A stretch of DNA of 64,000 nucleotides from Bathymodiolus brooksi (taxonomy: Eukaryota; Mollusca; Bivalvia; Mytilida; Modiolidae), in contig OY804582.1 of NCBI GenBank assembly GCA_963680875.1, forward strand, positions 56,438,646 through 56,502,645, in the 5' to 3' direction. Of the stretch, positions 11,901 to 22,760 are shown piece by piece (position 1 is the stretch's first letter; each line of letters starts with the position of its first letter). The notes under the pieces were generated by a model. It searched no databases, was not told the origin of the DNA, and worked only from the letters and a program-made list of their open reading frames with translations. Made by a program: the position numbers and the translations under genes.

Positions 11901-14900
11901 AAAGCTGCTGTCTCCTCTGTGAAAGACAATCGCTAGGTTAAAACTTACAAAGCTGCTGTCTCTTCTGTCAAAGACAATCGCTAGGTTAAAACTTACAAAA
12001 CTGCTGTCTCCTCTGTCAAAGACAATCGCTAGGTTAAAACTTACAAAACTGCTGTCTCCTCTGTCAAAGACAATCGCTAGGTTAAAACTTACAAAGCTGC
12101 TGTCTCCTCTGTCAAAAAAAATCGTTAGGTTAAAACTTACAAAGCTGCTGTCTCCTTTGTCAAAGACAATCGCTAGGTTAAAACTTACAAAGCTGCTGTC
12201 TCCTCTGTCAAGGACAATCGCTATGTTAAAACTTACAAAGCTGCTGTCTCCTCTGTCAAAGACAATCGCTAGGTTAAAACTTACAAAGCTGCTCTCTCCT
12301 CTGGCAAAGACAATCGCTAGGTTAAAATTTACAAAGCTGCTGTCTCCTCTATCAAAGACAATCGCTAGGTTAAAACTTACAAAGCTGCTGTCTCTTCTGT
12401 CAAAGACAATCGCTAGGTTAAAACTTACAAAGCTGCTGTCTCCTCTGTCAAAGAAAATCGCTAGGTTAAAACTTACAAAGCTGCTGTCTCTTCTGTCAAA
12501 GACAATCGCTAGGTTAAAACTTACAAAGCTGCTGTCTCTTCTGTCAAAGACAATCGCTAGGTTAAAACTTACAAAGCTGCTGTCTCCTCTGTCAAAGAAA
12601 ATCGCTAGGTTAAAACTTACAAAGCTGCTGTCTCCTCTGTCAAAGACAATCGCTAGGTTAAAACTTACAAAGCTGCTGTCTCCTCTGTCAAAGACAATCG
12701 ATAGGCTAAAACTTACAAAGCTGCTGTCTCCTCTGTCAAAGACAATCGCTAGGTTAAAACTTACAAAGCTGCTGTCTCCTCTGTCAAAGACAATCGCTAG
12801 GTTAAAACTTACAAAGCTGCTGTCTCCTCTGTCAAAGACAAACGCTAGGATAAAACTTACAAAGCTGCTGTCTCCTCTGTCAAAGACAATCGCTAGGCTA
12901 AAACTTACAAAGCTGCTGTCTCCTCTGTCAAAGACAATCGCTAGGATAAAACTTACAAAGCTGCTGTCTCCTCTGTCAAAGACAATCGCTAGGTTAATAC
13001 TTACAAAGCTGCTGTCTCCTCTGTCAAAGACAATCGGTAGGCTAAAACTTACAAATCTGCTGTCTCCTCTGTCAAAGACAATCGCTAGGTTAAAACTTAC
13101 AAAGCTGCTGTCTCCTCTGTCAAAGACAATCGCTAGGTTAAACCTTACAAAGCTGCTGTCTCCTCTGTCAAAGACAAACGCTAGGATAAAACTTACAAAG
13201 CTGCTGTCTCCTCTGTCAAAGACAATCGCTAGGTTAAAACTTACAAAGCTGCTGTCTCCTCTGTCAAAGACAATCGGTAGGCTAAAATTTACAAAGCTGC
13301 TGTCTCCTCTGTCAAAGAAAATCGCTAGGTTAAAACTTACAAAGCTGCTGTCTCCTCTGTCAAAGACAATCGCTAGGATAAAACTTACAAAGCTGCTGTC
13401 TCCTCTGTCAAAGAAAATCGCTAGGTTAAAACTTACAAAGCTGCTGTCTCCTCTGTCAAAGACAATCGCTAGGATAAAATTTACAAAGCTGCTGTCTCCT
13501 CTGTCAAAGACAATCGCTAGGTTAAAACTTACAAAGCTGCTGTCTCCTCTGTCAAAGACAATCGCTAGGATAAAACTTACAAAGCTGCTGTCTCCTCTGT
13601 CAAAGAAAATCGCTAGGTTAAAACTTACAAAGCTGCTGTCTCCTCTGTCAAAGACATTCGCTAGGATAAAACTTACAAAGCTGCTGTAACCTCTGTCAAA
13701 GACAATCGCTAGGTTAAAACTTACAAAGCTGCTGTCTCCTCTGTCAAAGACAATCGCTAGGATAAAACTTACAAAGCTGCTGTCTCCTCTGTCTAAGAAA
13801 ATCGCTAGGTTAAAACTTACAAAGCTGCTGTCTCCTCTGTCAAAAACAATCGCTAGGATAAAACTTACAAAGCTGCTGTCATCTCTGTCAAAGACAATCG
13901 CTAGGTTAAAACTTACAAAGCTGCTGTCTCCTCTGTCAAAGACAATTGCTAGCTTAAAACTTACAAAGCTGCTGTCACCTCTGTCAAAGACAATCGCTAG
14001 GTTAAAACTTACAAAGCTGCTGTCTCCCCTGTGAAAGACAATCGCTAGGTTAAAACTTACAAAGCTGCTGTCTCTTCTGTCAAAGACAATCGCTAGGTTA
14101 AAACTTACAAAACTGCTGTCTCCTCTGTCAAAGACAATCGCTAGGTTAAAACTTACAAAGCTGCTGTCTCCTCTGTCAAAAAAAATCGTTAGGTTAAAAC
14201 TTACAAAGCTGCTGTCTCTTCTGTCAAAGACAATCGCTAGGTTAAAACTTACAAAGCTGCTGTCTCCTCTGTCAAAGACAATCGCTAGGTTAAAACTTAC
14301 ACAGCTGCTGTCTCCTCTGTCAAAGACAATCGCTAGGTTAAAACTTACAAAGCTGCTTTCTCCTCTGTCAAAGACAATCGCTAGGTTAAAACTTACAAAG
14401 CTGCTCTCTCCTCTGTCAAAGACAATCGCTAGGTTAAAACTTACAAAGCTGCTGTCTCCTCTGTCAAAGACAATCGCTAGGTTAAAACTTGCAAAGCTGC
14501 TGTCTCCTCTGTCAAAGAAAATCGGTAGGCTAAAACTTACAAAGCTGCTGTCTCCTCTGTCAAAGACAATCGCTAGGTTAAAACTTACAAAGCTGCTGTC
14601 TCCTCTGTCAAAGACAATCGCTAGTTTAAAACTTACAAAGCTGATGTCTCCTCTGTCAAAGACAAACGCTAGGATACCACTTACAAAGCTGCTGTCTCCT
14701 CTGTCAAAGACAATCGCTAGGTTAAAACTTACAAAGCTGCTGTCTCCTCTGTCAAAGAAAATCGCTAGGTTAAAACTTACAAAGCTGCTGTCTTCTCTGT
14801 TAAAGACAATCGCTAGGTTAAAACTTACAAAGCTGCTGTATCCTCTGTCAAAAACAATCGCTAGGTTAAAATTTACAAAGCTGCTCTCTCCTCTGTCAAA

Positions 14901-16028
14901 GAAAATCGTTAGGTTAAAATTTACAAAGCTGCTGTCTCCTCTATCAAAGACAATTGCTAGGTTAAAACTTACAAAGCTGCTGTCTCCTCTGTCAAAGACA
15001 ATCGCTAGGTTAAAACTTACAAAGCTGCTGTCTCCTCTGTCAAAGAAAATTGCTAGATTAAAACTTACAAAGCTGCTGTCTCCTCTGTCAAAGAAAATCG
15101 TTAGGTTAAAACTTACAAAGCTGCTGTCTCCATGGACAAAGACAATCACTAGGTTAAAACTTACAAAGCTGCTGTCTCCTCTGCCAAAGACAATCGCTAG
15201 GTTAAAACTTACAAAGCTGCTGTCTCCTCTGTCAAAGAAAATCGCTAGGTTAAAACTTACAAAGCTGCTCTCTCCTCTGTCAAAAACAATCGCTAGGTTA
15301 AAACTTACAAAGCTGCCGTCTCCTCTGCCAAAGACAATCGCAAGGTCAAAACTTACAAAGCTGCTGTCTCCTCTGTCAAAAACAATCGCTAGGTTAAAAC
15401 TTACAAAGCTGCTCTCTCCTCTGTCAAAGACAATCGCTAGGTTAAAATTTACAAAGCTGCTGTCTCCTCTATCAAAGACAATCGCTAGGTTAAAACTTAC
15501 AAAGCTGCTGTCTCCTCTGTCAAAGACAATCGGTAGGCTAAAACTTACAAAGCTGCTGTCTCCTCTGTCAAAGACAATCGCTAGTTTAAAACTTACAAAG
15601 CTGCTGTCTCCTCTGTCAAAGAAAAACGCTAGGATAAAACTTACAAAGCTGCTGTTTCCTCTGTCAAAGACAATCGCTAGGTTAAACCTTACAAAGCTGC
15701 TGTCTCCTCTGTCAAAAACAATCGCTAGGTTAAAACTTACAAAGCTGCTCTCTCCTCTGTCAAAGACAATCGGTAGGCTAAAATTTACAAAGCTGCTGTC
15801 TCCTCTGTAAAAGACAATCGCTAGGTTAAAACTTACAAAGCTGCTGTCTCCTCTGTCAAAGACAATCGCTAGGATAAAACTTACAAAGCTGCTGTCATCT
15901 CTGTCAAAGACAATCGCTAGGTTAAAACTTACAAAGCTGCTGTCTCCTCTGTCAAGGACAATCGCTAGGTTAAAACTTACAAAGCTGCTGTCTCCTCTGT
16001 CAAAGACAATCGCTAGGATAAAACTTAC
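11900..16028. repeat. Large HOR superblock, copy 1 (offset 4,128 bp, 86 monomers)
   Basis: Markers here recur exactly 4,128 bp downstream: GTGAAAG at 11921 and 16049, and the TCCTTTGTC monomer followed by CAAGGACAATCGCTATG at 12157 and 16285. The block also holds AGGATACCACTT monomers (near 14670), CCATGGAC at 15130 and a CCGTCTCC/AGGTCAAAA unit near 15316. Both edges are approximate, because similarity fades into other HORs rather than stopping at unique DNA. Confidence 0.75.
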
Positions 16029-19000
16029 AAAGCTGCTGTCTCCTCTGTGAAAGACAATCGCTAGGTTAAAACTTACAAAGCTGCTGTCTCTTCTGTCAAA
16101 GACAATCGCTAGGTTAAAACTTACAAAACTGCTGTCTCCTCTGTCAAAGACAATCGCTAGGTTAAAACTTACAAAACTGCTGTCTCATCTGTCAAAGACA
16201 ATCGCTAGGTTAAAACTTACAAAGCTGCTGTCTCCTCTGTCAAAAAAAATCGTTAGGTTAAAACTTACAAAGCTGCTGTCTCCTTTGTCAAAGACAATTG
16301 CTAGGTTAAAACTTACAAAGCTGCTGTCTCCTCTGTCAAGGACAATCGCTATGTTAAAACTTACAAAGCTGCTGTCTCCTCTGTCAAAGACAATCGCTAG
16401 GTTAAAACTTACAAAGCTGCTCTCTCCTCTGGCAAAGACAATCGGTAGGTTAAAATTTACAAAGCTGCTGTCTCCTCTATCAAAGACAATCGCTAGGTTA
16501 AAACTTACAAAGCTGCTGTCTCTTCTGTCAAAGACAATCGCTAGGTTAAAACTTACAAAGCTGCTGTCTCCTCTGTCAAAGAAAATCGCTAGGTTAAAAC
16601 TTACAAAGCTGCTGTCTCTTCTGTCAAAGACAATCGCTAGGTTAAAACTTACAAAGCTGCTGTCTCTTCTTTCAAAGACAATCGCTAGGTTAAAACTTAC
16701 AAAGCTGCTGTCTCCTCTGTCAAAGAAAATCGCTAGGTTAAAACTTACAAAGCTGCTGTCTCCTCTGTCAAAGACAATCGCTAGGTTAAAACTTACAAAG
16801 CTGCTGTCTCCTCTGTCAAAGACAATCGGTAGGCTAAAACTTACAAAGCTGCTGTCTCCTCTGTCAAAGACAATCGCTAGGTTAAAACTTACAAAGCTGC
16901 TGTCTCCTCTGTCAAAGACAATCGCTAGGTTAAAACTTACAAAGCTGCTGTCTCCTCTGTCAAAGACAAACGCTAGGATAAAACTTACAAAGCTGCTGTC
17001 TCCTCTGTCAAAGACAATCGCTAGGTTAAAACTTACAAAGCTGCTGTCTCCTCTGTCAAAGACAATCGGTAGGCTAAAACTTACAAAGCTGCTGTCTCCT
17101 CTGTCAAAGACAATCGCTAGGTTAAAACTTACAAAGCTGCTGTCTCCTCTGTCAAAGACAATCGCTAGGATAAAACTTACAAAGCTGCTGTCTCCTCTGT
17201 CAAAGACAATCGCTAGGTTAAAACTTACAAAGCTGCTGTCTCCTCTGTCAAAGACAATCGGTAGGCTAAAACTTACAAATCTGCTGTCTCCTCTGTCAAA
17301 GACAATCGCTAGGTTAAAACTTACAAAGCTGCTGTCTCCTCTGTCAAAGACAATCGCTAGGTTAAACCTTACAAAGCTGCTGTCTCCTCTGTCAAAGACA
17401 AACGCTAGGATAAAACTTACAAAGCTGCTGTCTCCTCTGTCAAAGACAATCGCTAGGTTAAAACTTACAAAGCTGCTGTCTCCTCTGTCAAAGACAATCG
17501 GTAGGCTAAAATTTACAAAGCTGCTGTCTCCTCTGTCAAAGACAATCGCTAGGTTAAAACTTACAAAGCTGCTGTCTCCTCTGTCAAAGACAATCGCTAG
17601 GATAAAACTTACAAAGCTGCTGTCTCCTCTGTCAAAGAAAATCGCTAGGTTAAAACTTACAAAGCTGCTGTCTCCTCTGTCAAAGACAATCGCTAGGATA
17701 AAACTTACAAAGCTGCTGTAACCTCTGTCAAAGACAATCGCTAGGTTAAAACTTACAAAGCTGCTGTCTCCTCTGTCAAAGACAATCGCTAGGATAAAAC
17801 TTACAAAGCTGCTGTCTCCTCTGTCTAAGAAAATCGCTAGGTTAAAACTTACAAAGCTGCTGTCTCCTCTGTCAAAAACAATCGCTAGGATAAAACTTAC
17901 AAAGCTGCTGTCATCTCTGTCAAAGACAATTGCTTGCTTAAAACTTACAAAGCTGCTGTCACCTCTGTCAAAGACAATCGCTAGGTTAAAACTTACAAAG
18001 CTGCTGTCTCCCCTGTGAAAGACAATCGCTAGGTTAAAACTTACAAAGCTGCTGTCTCTTCTGTCAAAGACAATCGCTAGGTTAAAACTTACAAAACTGC
18101 TGTCTCCTCTGTCAAAGACAATCGCTAGGTTAAAACTTACAAAGCTGCTGTCTCCTCTGTCAAAGACAATCGGTAGACTAAAACTTACAAAGCTGCTGTC
18201 TCCTCTGTCAAAGACAATCGCTAGGTTAAAACTTACAAAGCTGCTGTCTCCTCTGTCAAAGACAATCGCTAGGATAAAACTTACAAAGCTGCTGTCTCCT
18301 CTGTCAAAGACAATCGCTAGGTTAAAACTTACAAAGCTGCTGTCTCCTCTGTCAAAGACAATCGGTAGGCTAAAACTTACAAAGCTGCTGTCTCCTCTGT
18401 CAAAGACAATCGCTAGGTTAAAACTTACAAAGCTGCTGTTTCCTCTGTCAAAGACAATCGCTAGGTTAAACCTTACAAAGCTGCTGTCTCCTCTGTCAAA
18501 GACAAACGCTAGGATAAAACTTACAAAGCTGCTGTCTCCTCTGTCAAAGACAATCGCTAGGTTAAAACTTACAAAGCTGCTGTCTCCTCTGTCAAAGACA
18601 ATCGGTAGGCTAAAATTTACAAAGCTGCTGTCTCCTCTGTCAAAGACAATCGCTAGGTTAAAACTTACAAAGCTGCTGTCTCCTCTGTCAAAGACAATCG
18701 CTAGGATAAAACTTACAAAGCTGCTGTCTCCTCTGTCAAAGAAAATCGCTAGGTTAAAACTTACAAAGCTGCTGTCTCCTCTGTCAAAGAAAATCGCTAG
18801 GATAAAACTTACAAAGCTGCTGTAACCTCTGTCAAAGACAATCGCTAGGTTAAAACTTACAAAGCTGCTGTCTCCTCTGTCAAAGACAATCGCTAGGATA
18901 AAACTTACAAAGCTGCTGTCTCCTCTGTCAAAGAAAATCGCTAGGTTAAAACTTACAAAGCTGCTGTCTCCTCTGTCAAAAACAATCGCTATGATAAAAC

Positions 19001-20878
19001 TTACAAAGCTGCTGTCATCTCTGTCAAAGACAATCGCTAGGTTAAAACTTACAAAGCTGCTGTCTCCTCTGTCAAAGACAATTGCTAGCTTAAAACTTAC
19101 AAAGCTGCTGTCACCTCTGTCAAAGACAATCGCTAGGTTAAAACTTACAAAGCTGCTGTCTCCTCTGTCAAAGACAATCGCTAGGTTAAAACTTACAAAG
19201 CTGCTGTCTCTTCTGTCAAAGACAATCGCTAGGTTAAAACTTACAAAGCTGCTGTCTCCTCTGTCAAAAAAAATCGTTAGGTTAAAACTTACAAAGCTGC
19301 TGTCTCTTCTGTCAAAGACAATCGCTAGGTTAAAACTTACAAAGCTGCTGTCTCCTCTGTCAAAGACAATCGCTAGGTTAAAACTTACACAGCTGCTGTC
19401 TCCTCTGTCAAAGACAATCGCTAGGTTAAAACTTACAAAGCTGCTTTCTCCTCTGTCAAAGACAATCGCTAGGTTAAAACTTACAAAGCTGCTCTCTCCT
19501 CTGTCAAAGACAATCGCTAGGTTAAAACTTACAAAGCTGCTGTCTCCTCTGTCAAAGACAATCGCTAGGTTAAAACTTGCAAAGCTGCTGTCTCCTCTGT
19601 CAAAGAAAATCGGTAGGCTAAAACTTACAAAGCTGCTGTCTCCTCTGTCAAAGACAATAGCTAGGTTAAAACTTACAAAGCTGCTGTCTCCTCTGTCAAA
19701 GACAATCGCTAGGTTAAAACTTACAAAGCTGCTGTCTCCTCTGTCAAAGAAAATTGCTAGATTAAAACTTACAAAGCTGCTGTCTCCTCTGTCAAAGAAA
19801 ATCGTTAGGTTAAAACTTACAAAGCTGCTGTCTCCATGGACAAAGACAATCAGTAGGTTAAAACTTACAAAGCTGCTGTCTCCTCTGCCAAAGACAATCG
19901 CTAGGATACCACTTACAAAGCTGCTGTCTCCTCTGTCAAAAACAATCGCTAGGTTAAAACTTACAAAGCTGCTGTCTCCTCTGTCAAAGACAATCGCTAG
20001 GTTAAAACTTACAAAGCTGCTGTCTCCTCTGTCAAAGACAATCGCTAGGTTAAAACTTACAAAGCTGCTGTCTCCTCTGTTAAAGACAATCGCTAGGTTA
20101 AAACTTACAAAGCTGCTGTATCCTCTGTCAAAAAAAATCGCTAGATTAAAATTTACAATGCTGCTCTCTCCTCTGTCAAAGAAAATCGTTAGGTTAAAAT
20201 TTACAAAGCTGCTGTCTCCTCTATCAAAGACAATTGCTAGGTTAAAACTTACAAAGCTGCTGTCTCCTCTGTCAAAGACAATCGCTAGGTTAAAACTTAC
20301 AAAGCTGCTGTCTCCTCTGTCAAAGAAAATTGCTAGAATAAAACTTACAAAGCTGCTGTCTCCTCTGTCAAAGAAAATCGTTAGGTTAAAACTTACAAAG
20401 CTGCTGTCTCCATGGACAAAGACAATCAGTAGGTTAAAACTTACAAAGCTGCTGTCTCCTCTGCCAAAGACAATCGCTAGGTTAAAACTTACAAAGCTGC
20501 TGTCTCCTCTGTCAAAGAAAATCGCTAGGTTAAAACTTACAAAGCTGCTCTCTCCTCTGTCAAAAACAATCGCTAGGTTAAAACTTACAAAGCTGCTGTC
20601 TCCTCTGCCAAAGACAATCGCAAGGTCAAAACTTACAAAGCTGCTGTCTCCTCTGTCAAAAACAATCGCTAGGTTAAAACTTACAAAGCTGCTCTCTCCT
20701 CTGTCAAAGACAATCGCTAGGTTAAAATTTACAAAGCTGCTGTCTCCTCTATCAAAGACAATCGCTAGGTTAAAACTTACAAAGCTGATGTCTCCTCTGT
20801 CAAAGAAAATCGCTAGGTTAAAACTTACAAAGCTGCTGTCTCTTCTGTCAAAGACAATCGCTAAGTTAAAACTTACAA
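16029..20878. repeat. Large HOR superblock, copy 2, internally rearranged
   Basis: The first 1.6 kb follows the preceding block at +4,128 bp. By the GTAACC marker (13686 and 17718) the offset has become 4,032 bp, a net loss of two monomers. A further 23-monomer internal repeat is visible (GTAACC again at 18822, +1,104 bp). The CCATGGAC monomer is present twice, at 19834 and 20410, where copy 1 has one. The chimeric monomer at about 19878-19925 marks the exchange point. Confidence 0.72.
19878..19925. repeat. Chimeric monomer marking an exchange junction
   Basis: The left half is the TCTGCCAAAG type that normally follows the CCATGGAC monomer. The right half is AGGATACCACTT, which elsewhere (14644-14690 and 30000-30050) follows CAAACG in a different monomer type. 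The sequence upstream continues the series seen at 14.8-15.2 kb and the sequence downstream restarts it from about 14.69 kb. An unequal exchange inside this monomer explains both sides. Confidence 0.7.
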
Positions 20879-20925
20879 AGCTGCTGTCTCCTCTGTCAAA
20901 GACAATCGCTAGTTAAAACTTACAA
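20879..20925. repeat. 47-bp monomer: GG shortened to G
   Basis: GCTAGGTTAAAA is GCTAGTTAAAA, one G missing at about 20912. It is unique in the window at this position without the second change seen in the 52-62 kb lineage, so it is probably an independent event or an assembly error. Confidence 0.88.
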
Positions 20926-22760
20926 AGCTGCTGTCTCCTCTGTCAAAGAAAAACGCTAGGATAAAACTTACAAAGCTGCTGTCTCCTCTTTCAAAGACAA
21001 TCGGTAGGCTAAATCTTACAAAGCTGCTGTCTCCTCTGTCAAAGACAATCGCTAGGTTAAAACTTACAAAGCTGCTGTCTCCTCTGTCAAAGACAATCGC
21101 TAGGTTAAAACTTACAAAGCTGCTGTCTCCTCTGTCAAAGACAATCGGTAGGTTAAAACTTACAAAGCTGCTGTCTCCTCTGTCAAAGACAATCGCTAGG
21201 TTAAAACTTACAAAGCTGCTGTCTCCTCTGTCAAAGACAATCGCTAGGTTAAAACTTACAAAGCTGCTGTCTCCTCTGTCAAAGACAAACGTTAGGATAA
21301 AACTTACAAAGCTGCTGTCTCCTCTGTCAAAGAAAATCGCTAGGTTAAAACTTACAAAGCTGCTGTCTCCTCTGTCAAAGACAATCGGTAGGCTAAAACT
21401 TACAAAGCTGCTGTCTCCTCTGTCAAAGACAATCGCTAGGTTAAAACTTACAAAGCTGCTGTCTCCTCTGTCAAAGACAATCGGTAGGCTAAAACTTACA
21501 AAGCTGCTGTCTCCTCTGTCAAAGACAATCGCTAGGTTAAAACTTACAAAGCTGCTGTCTCATCTGTCAAAGACAATCGCTAGGATAAAACTTACAAAGC
21601 TGCTGTCTCCTCTGTCAAAGAAAATCGCTAGGTTAAAACTTACAAAGCTGCTGTCTCCTCTGTCAAAGACAATCGCTAGGATAAAACTTACAAAGCTGAT
21701 GTCACCTCTGTCAAAGACAATCGCTAGGTTAAAACTTACAAAGCTGCTGTCTCCTCTGTCAAAGACAATCACTAGGATAAAACTTACAAAGCTGCTGTCT
21801 CCTCTGTCAAAGAAAATTGCTAGGTTAAAACTTACAAAGCTGCTGTCTCCTCTGTCAAAGACAATCGCTAGGATAAACTTACAAAGCTGCTGTCATCTCT
21901 GTCAAAGACAATCGCTAGGTTAAAACATACAAAGCTGCTGTCTCCTCTGTCAAAGACAATTGCTAGCTTAAAACTTACAAAGCTGCTGTCACCTCTGTCA
22001 AAGAAAATCGCTAGGTTAAAACTTACAAAGCTGCTGTCTCCTCTGTGAAAGACAATCGCTAGGTTAAAACTTACAAAGCTGCTGTCTCTTCTGTCAAAGA
22101 CAATCGCTAGGTTAAAACTTACAAAACTGCTGTCTCCTCTGTCAAAGACAATCGCTAGGTTAAAACTTACAAAGCTGCTGTCTCCTCTGTCAAAACAAAT
22201 CGTTAGGTTAAAACTTACAAAGCTGCTGTCTCCTTTGTCAAAGAAAATCGCTATGTTAAAACTTACAAAGCTGCTGTCTCCTCTGTCAAGGACAATCGCT
22301 AGATTAAAACTTACAAAGCTGCTGTCTCCTCTGTCAAAGACAATCGCTAGGTTAAAACTTACAAAGCTGCTTTCTCCTCTGTCAAAGAAAATCGCTAGGT
22401 TAAAACTTACAAAGCTGCTCTCTCCTCTGTCAAAGACAATCGCTAGGTTAAAACTTACAAAGCTGCTGTCTCCTCTGTCAAAGACAATCGCTAGGATAAA
22501 ACTTGCAAAGCTGCTGTCTCCTGTGTCAAAGACAATCGCTAGGTTAAAACTTACAAAGCTGATTTCTCCTCTCTTAAAGACAAACGCTAGGATACAACTT
22601 ACAAAGATGCTGTCTCCTCTGTCAAAGACAATCGCTAGGTTAAAACTTACAAAGCTGCTGTCTCCTCTGTCAAAGACAATCGCTAGGTTAAAACTTACAA
22701 AGCTGCTGTCTCCTCTGTCAAAGACAATCGCTAGGTTAAAACTTACAAAGCTGCTGTCTC
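20926..22760. repeat. Mosaic zone rich in ATCGGTAGGC monomers
   Basis: This 1.8 kb stretch alternates ATCGGTAGGC monomers with consensus ones. It passes through AGGATAAAA types and the GTGAAAG stop variant (near 22047), then enters a block that resembles 30.6-31.1 kb. The TCCTTTGTC then CAAGGAC pair at 22235 recurs at 30825, which is 179 monomers minus two shared-deletion bases. No non-satellite sequence was seen. Confidence 0.85.
21838..21884. repeat. 47-bp monomer: A-run shortened from four to three
   Basis: AGGATAAAACTT is AGGATAAACTT here, with three A at 21875-21877. The change is not found in any other monomer, and it resembles the singleton at 3926-3928. Confidence 0.88.
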
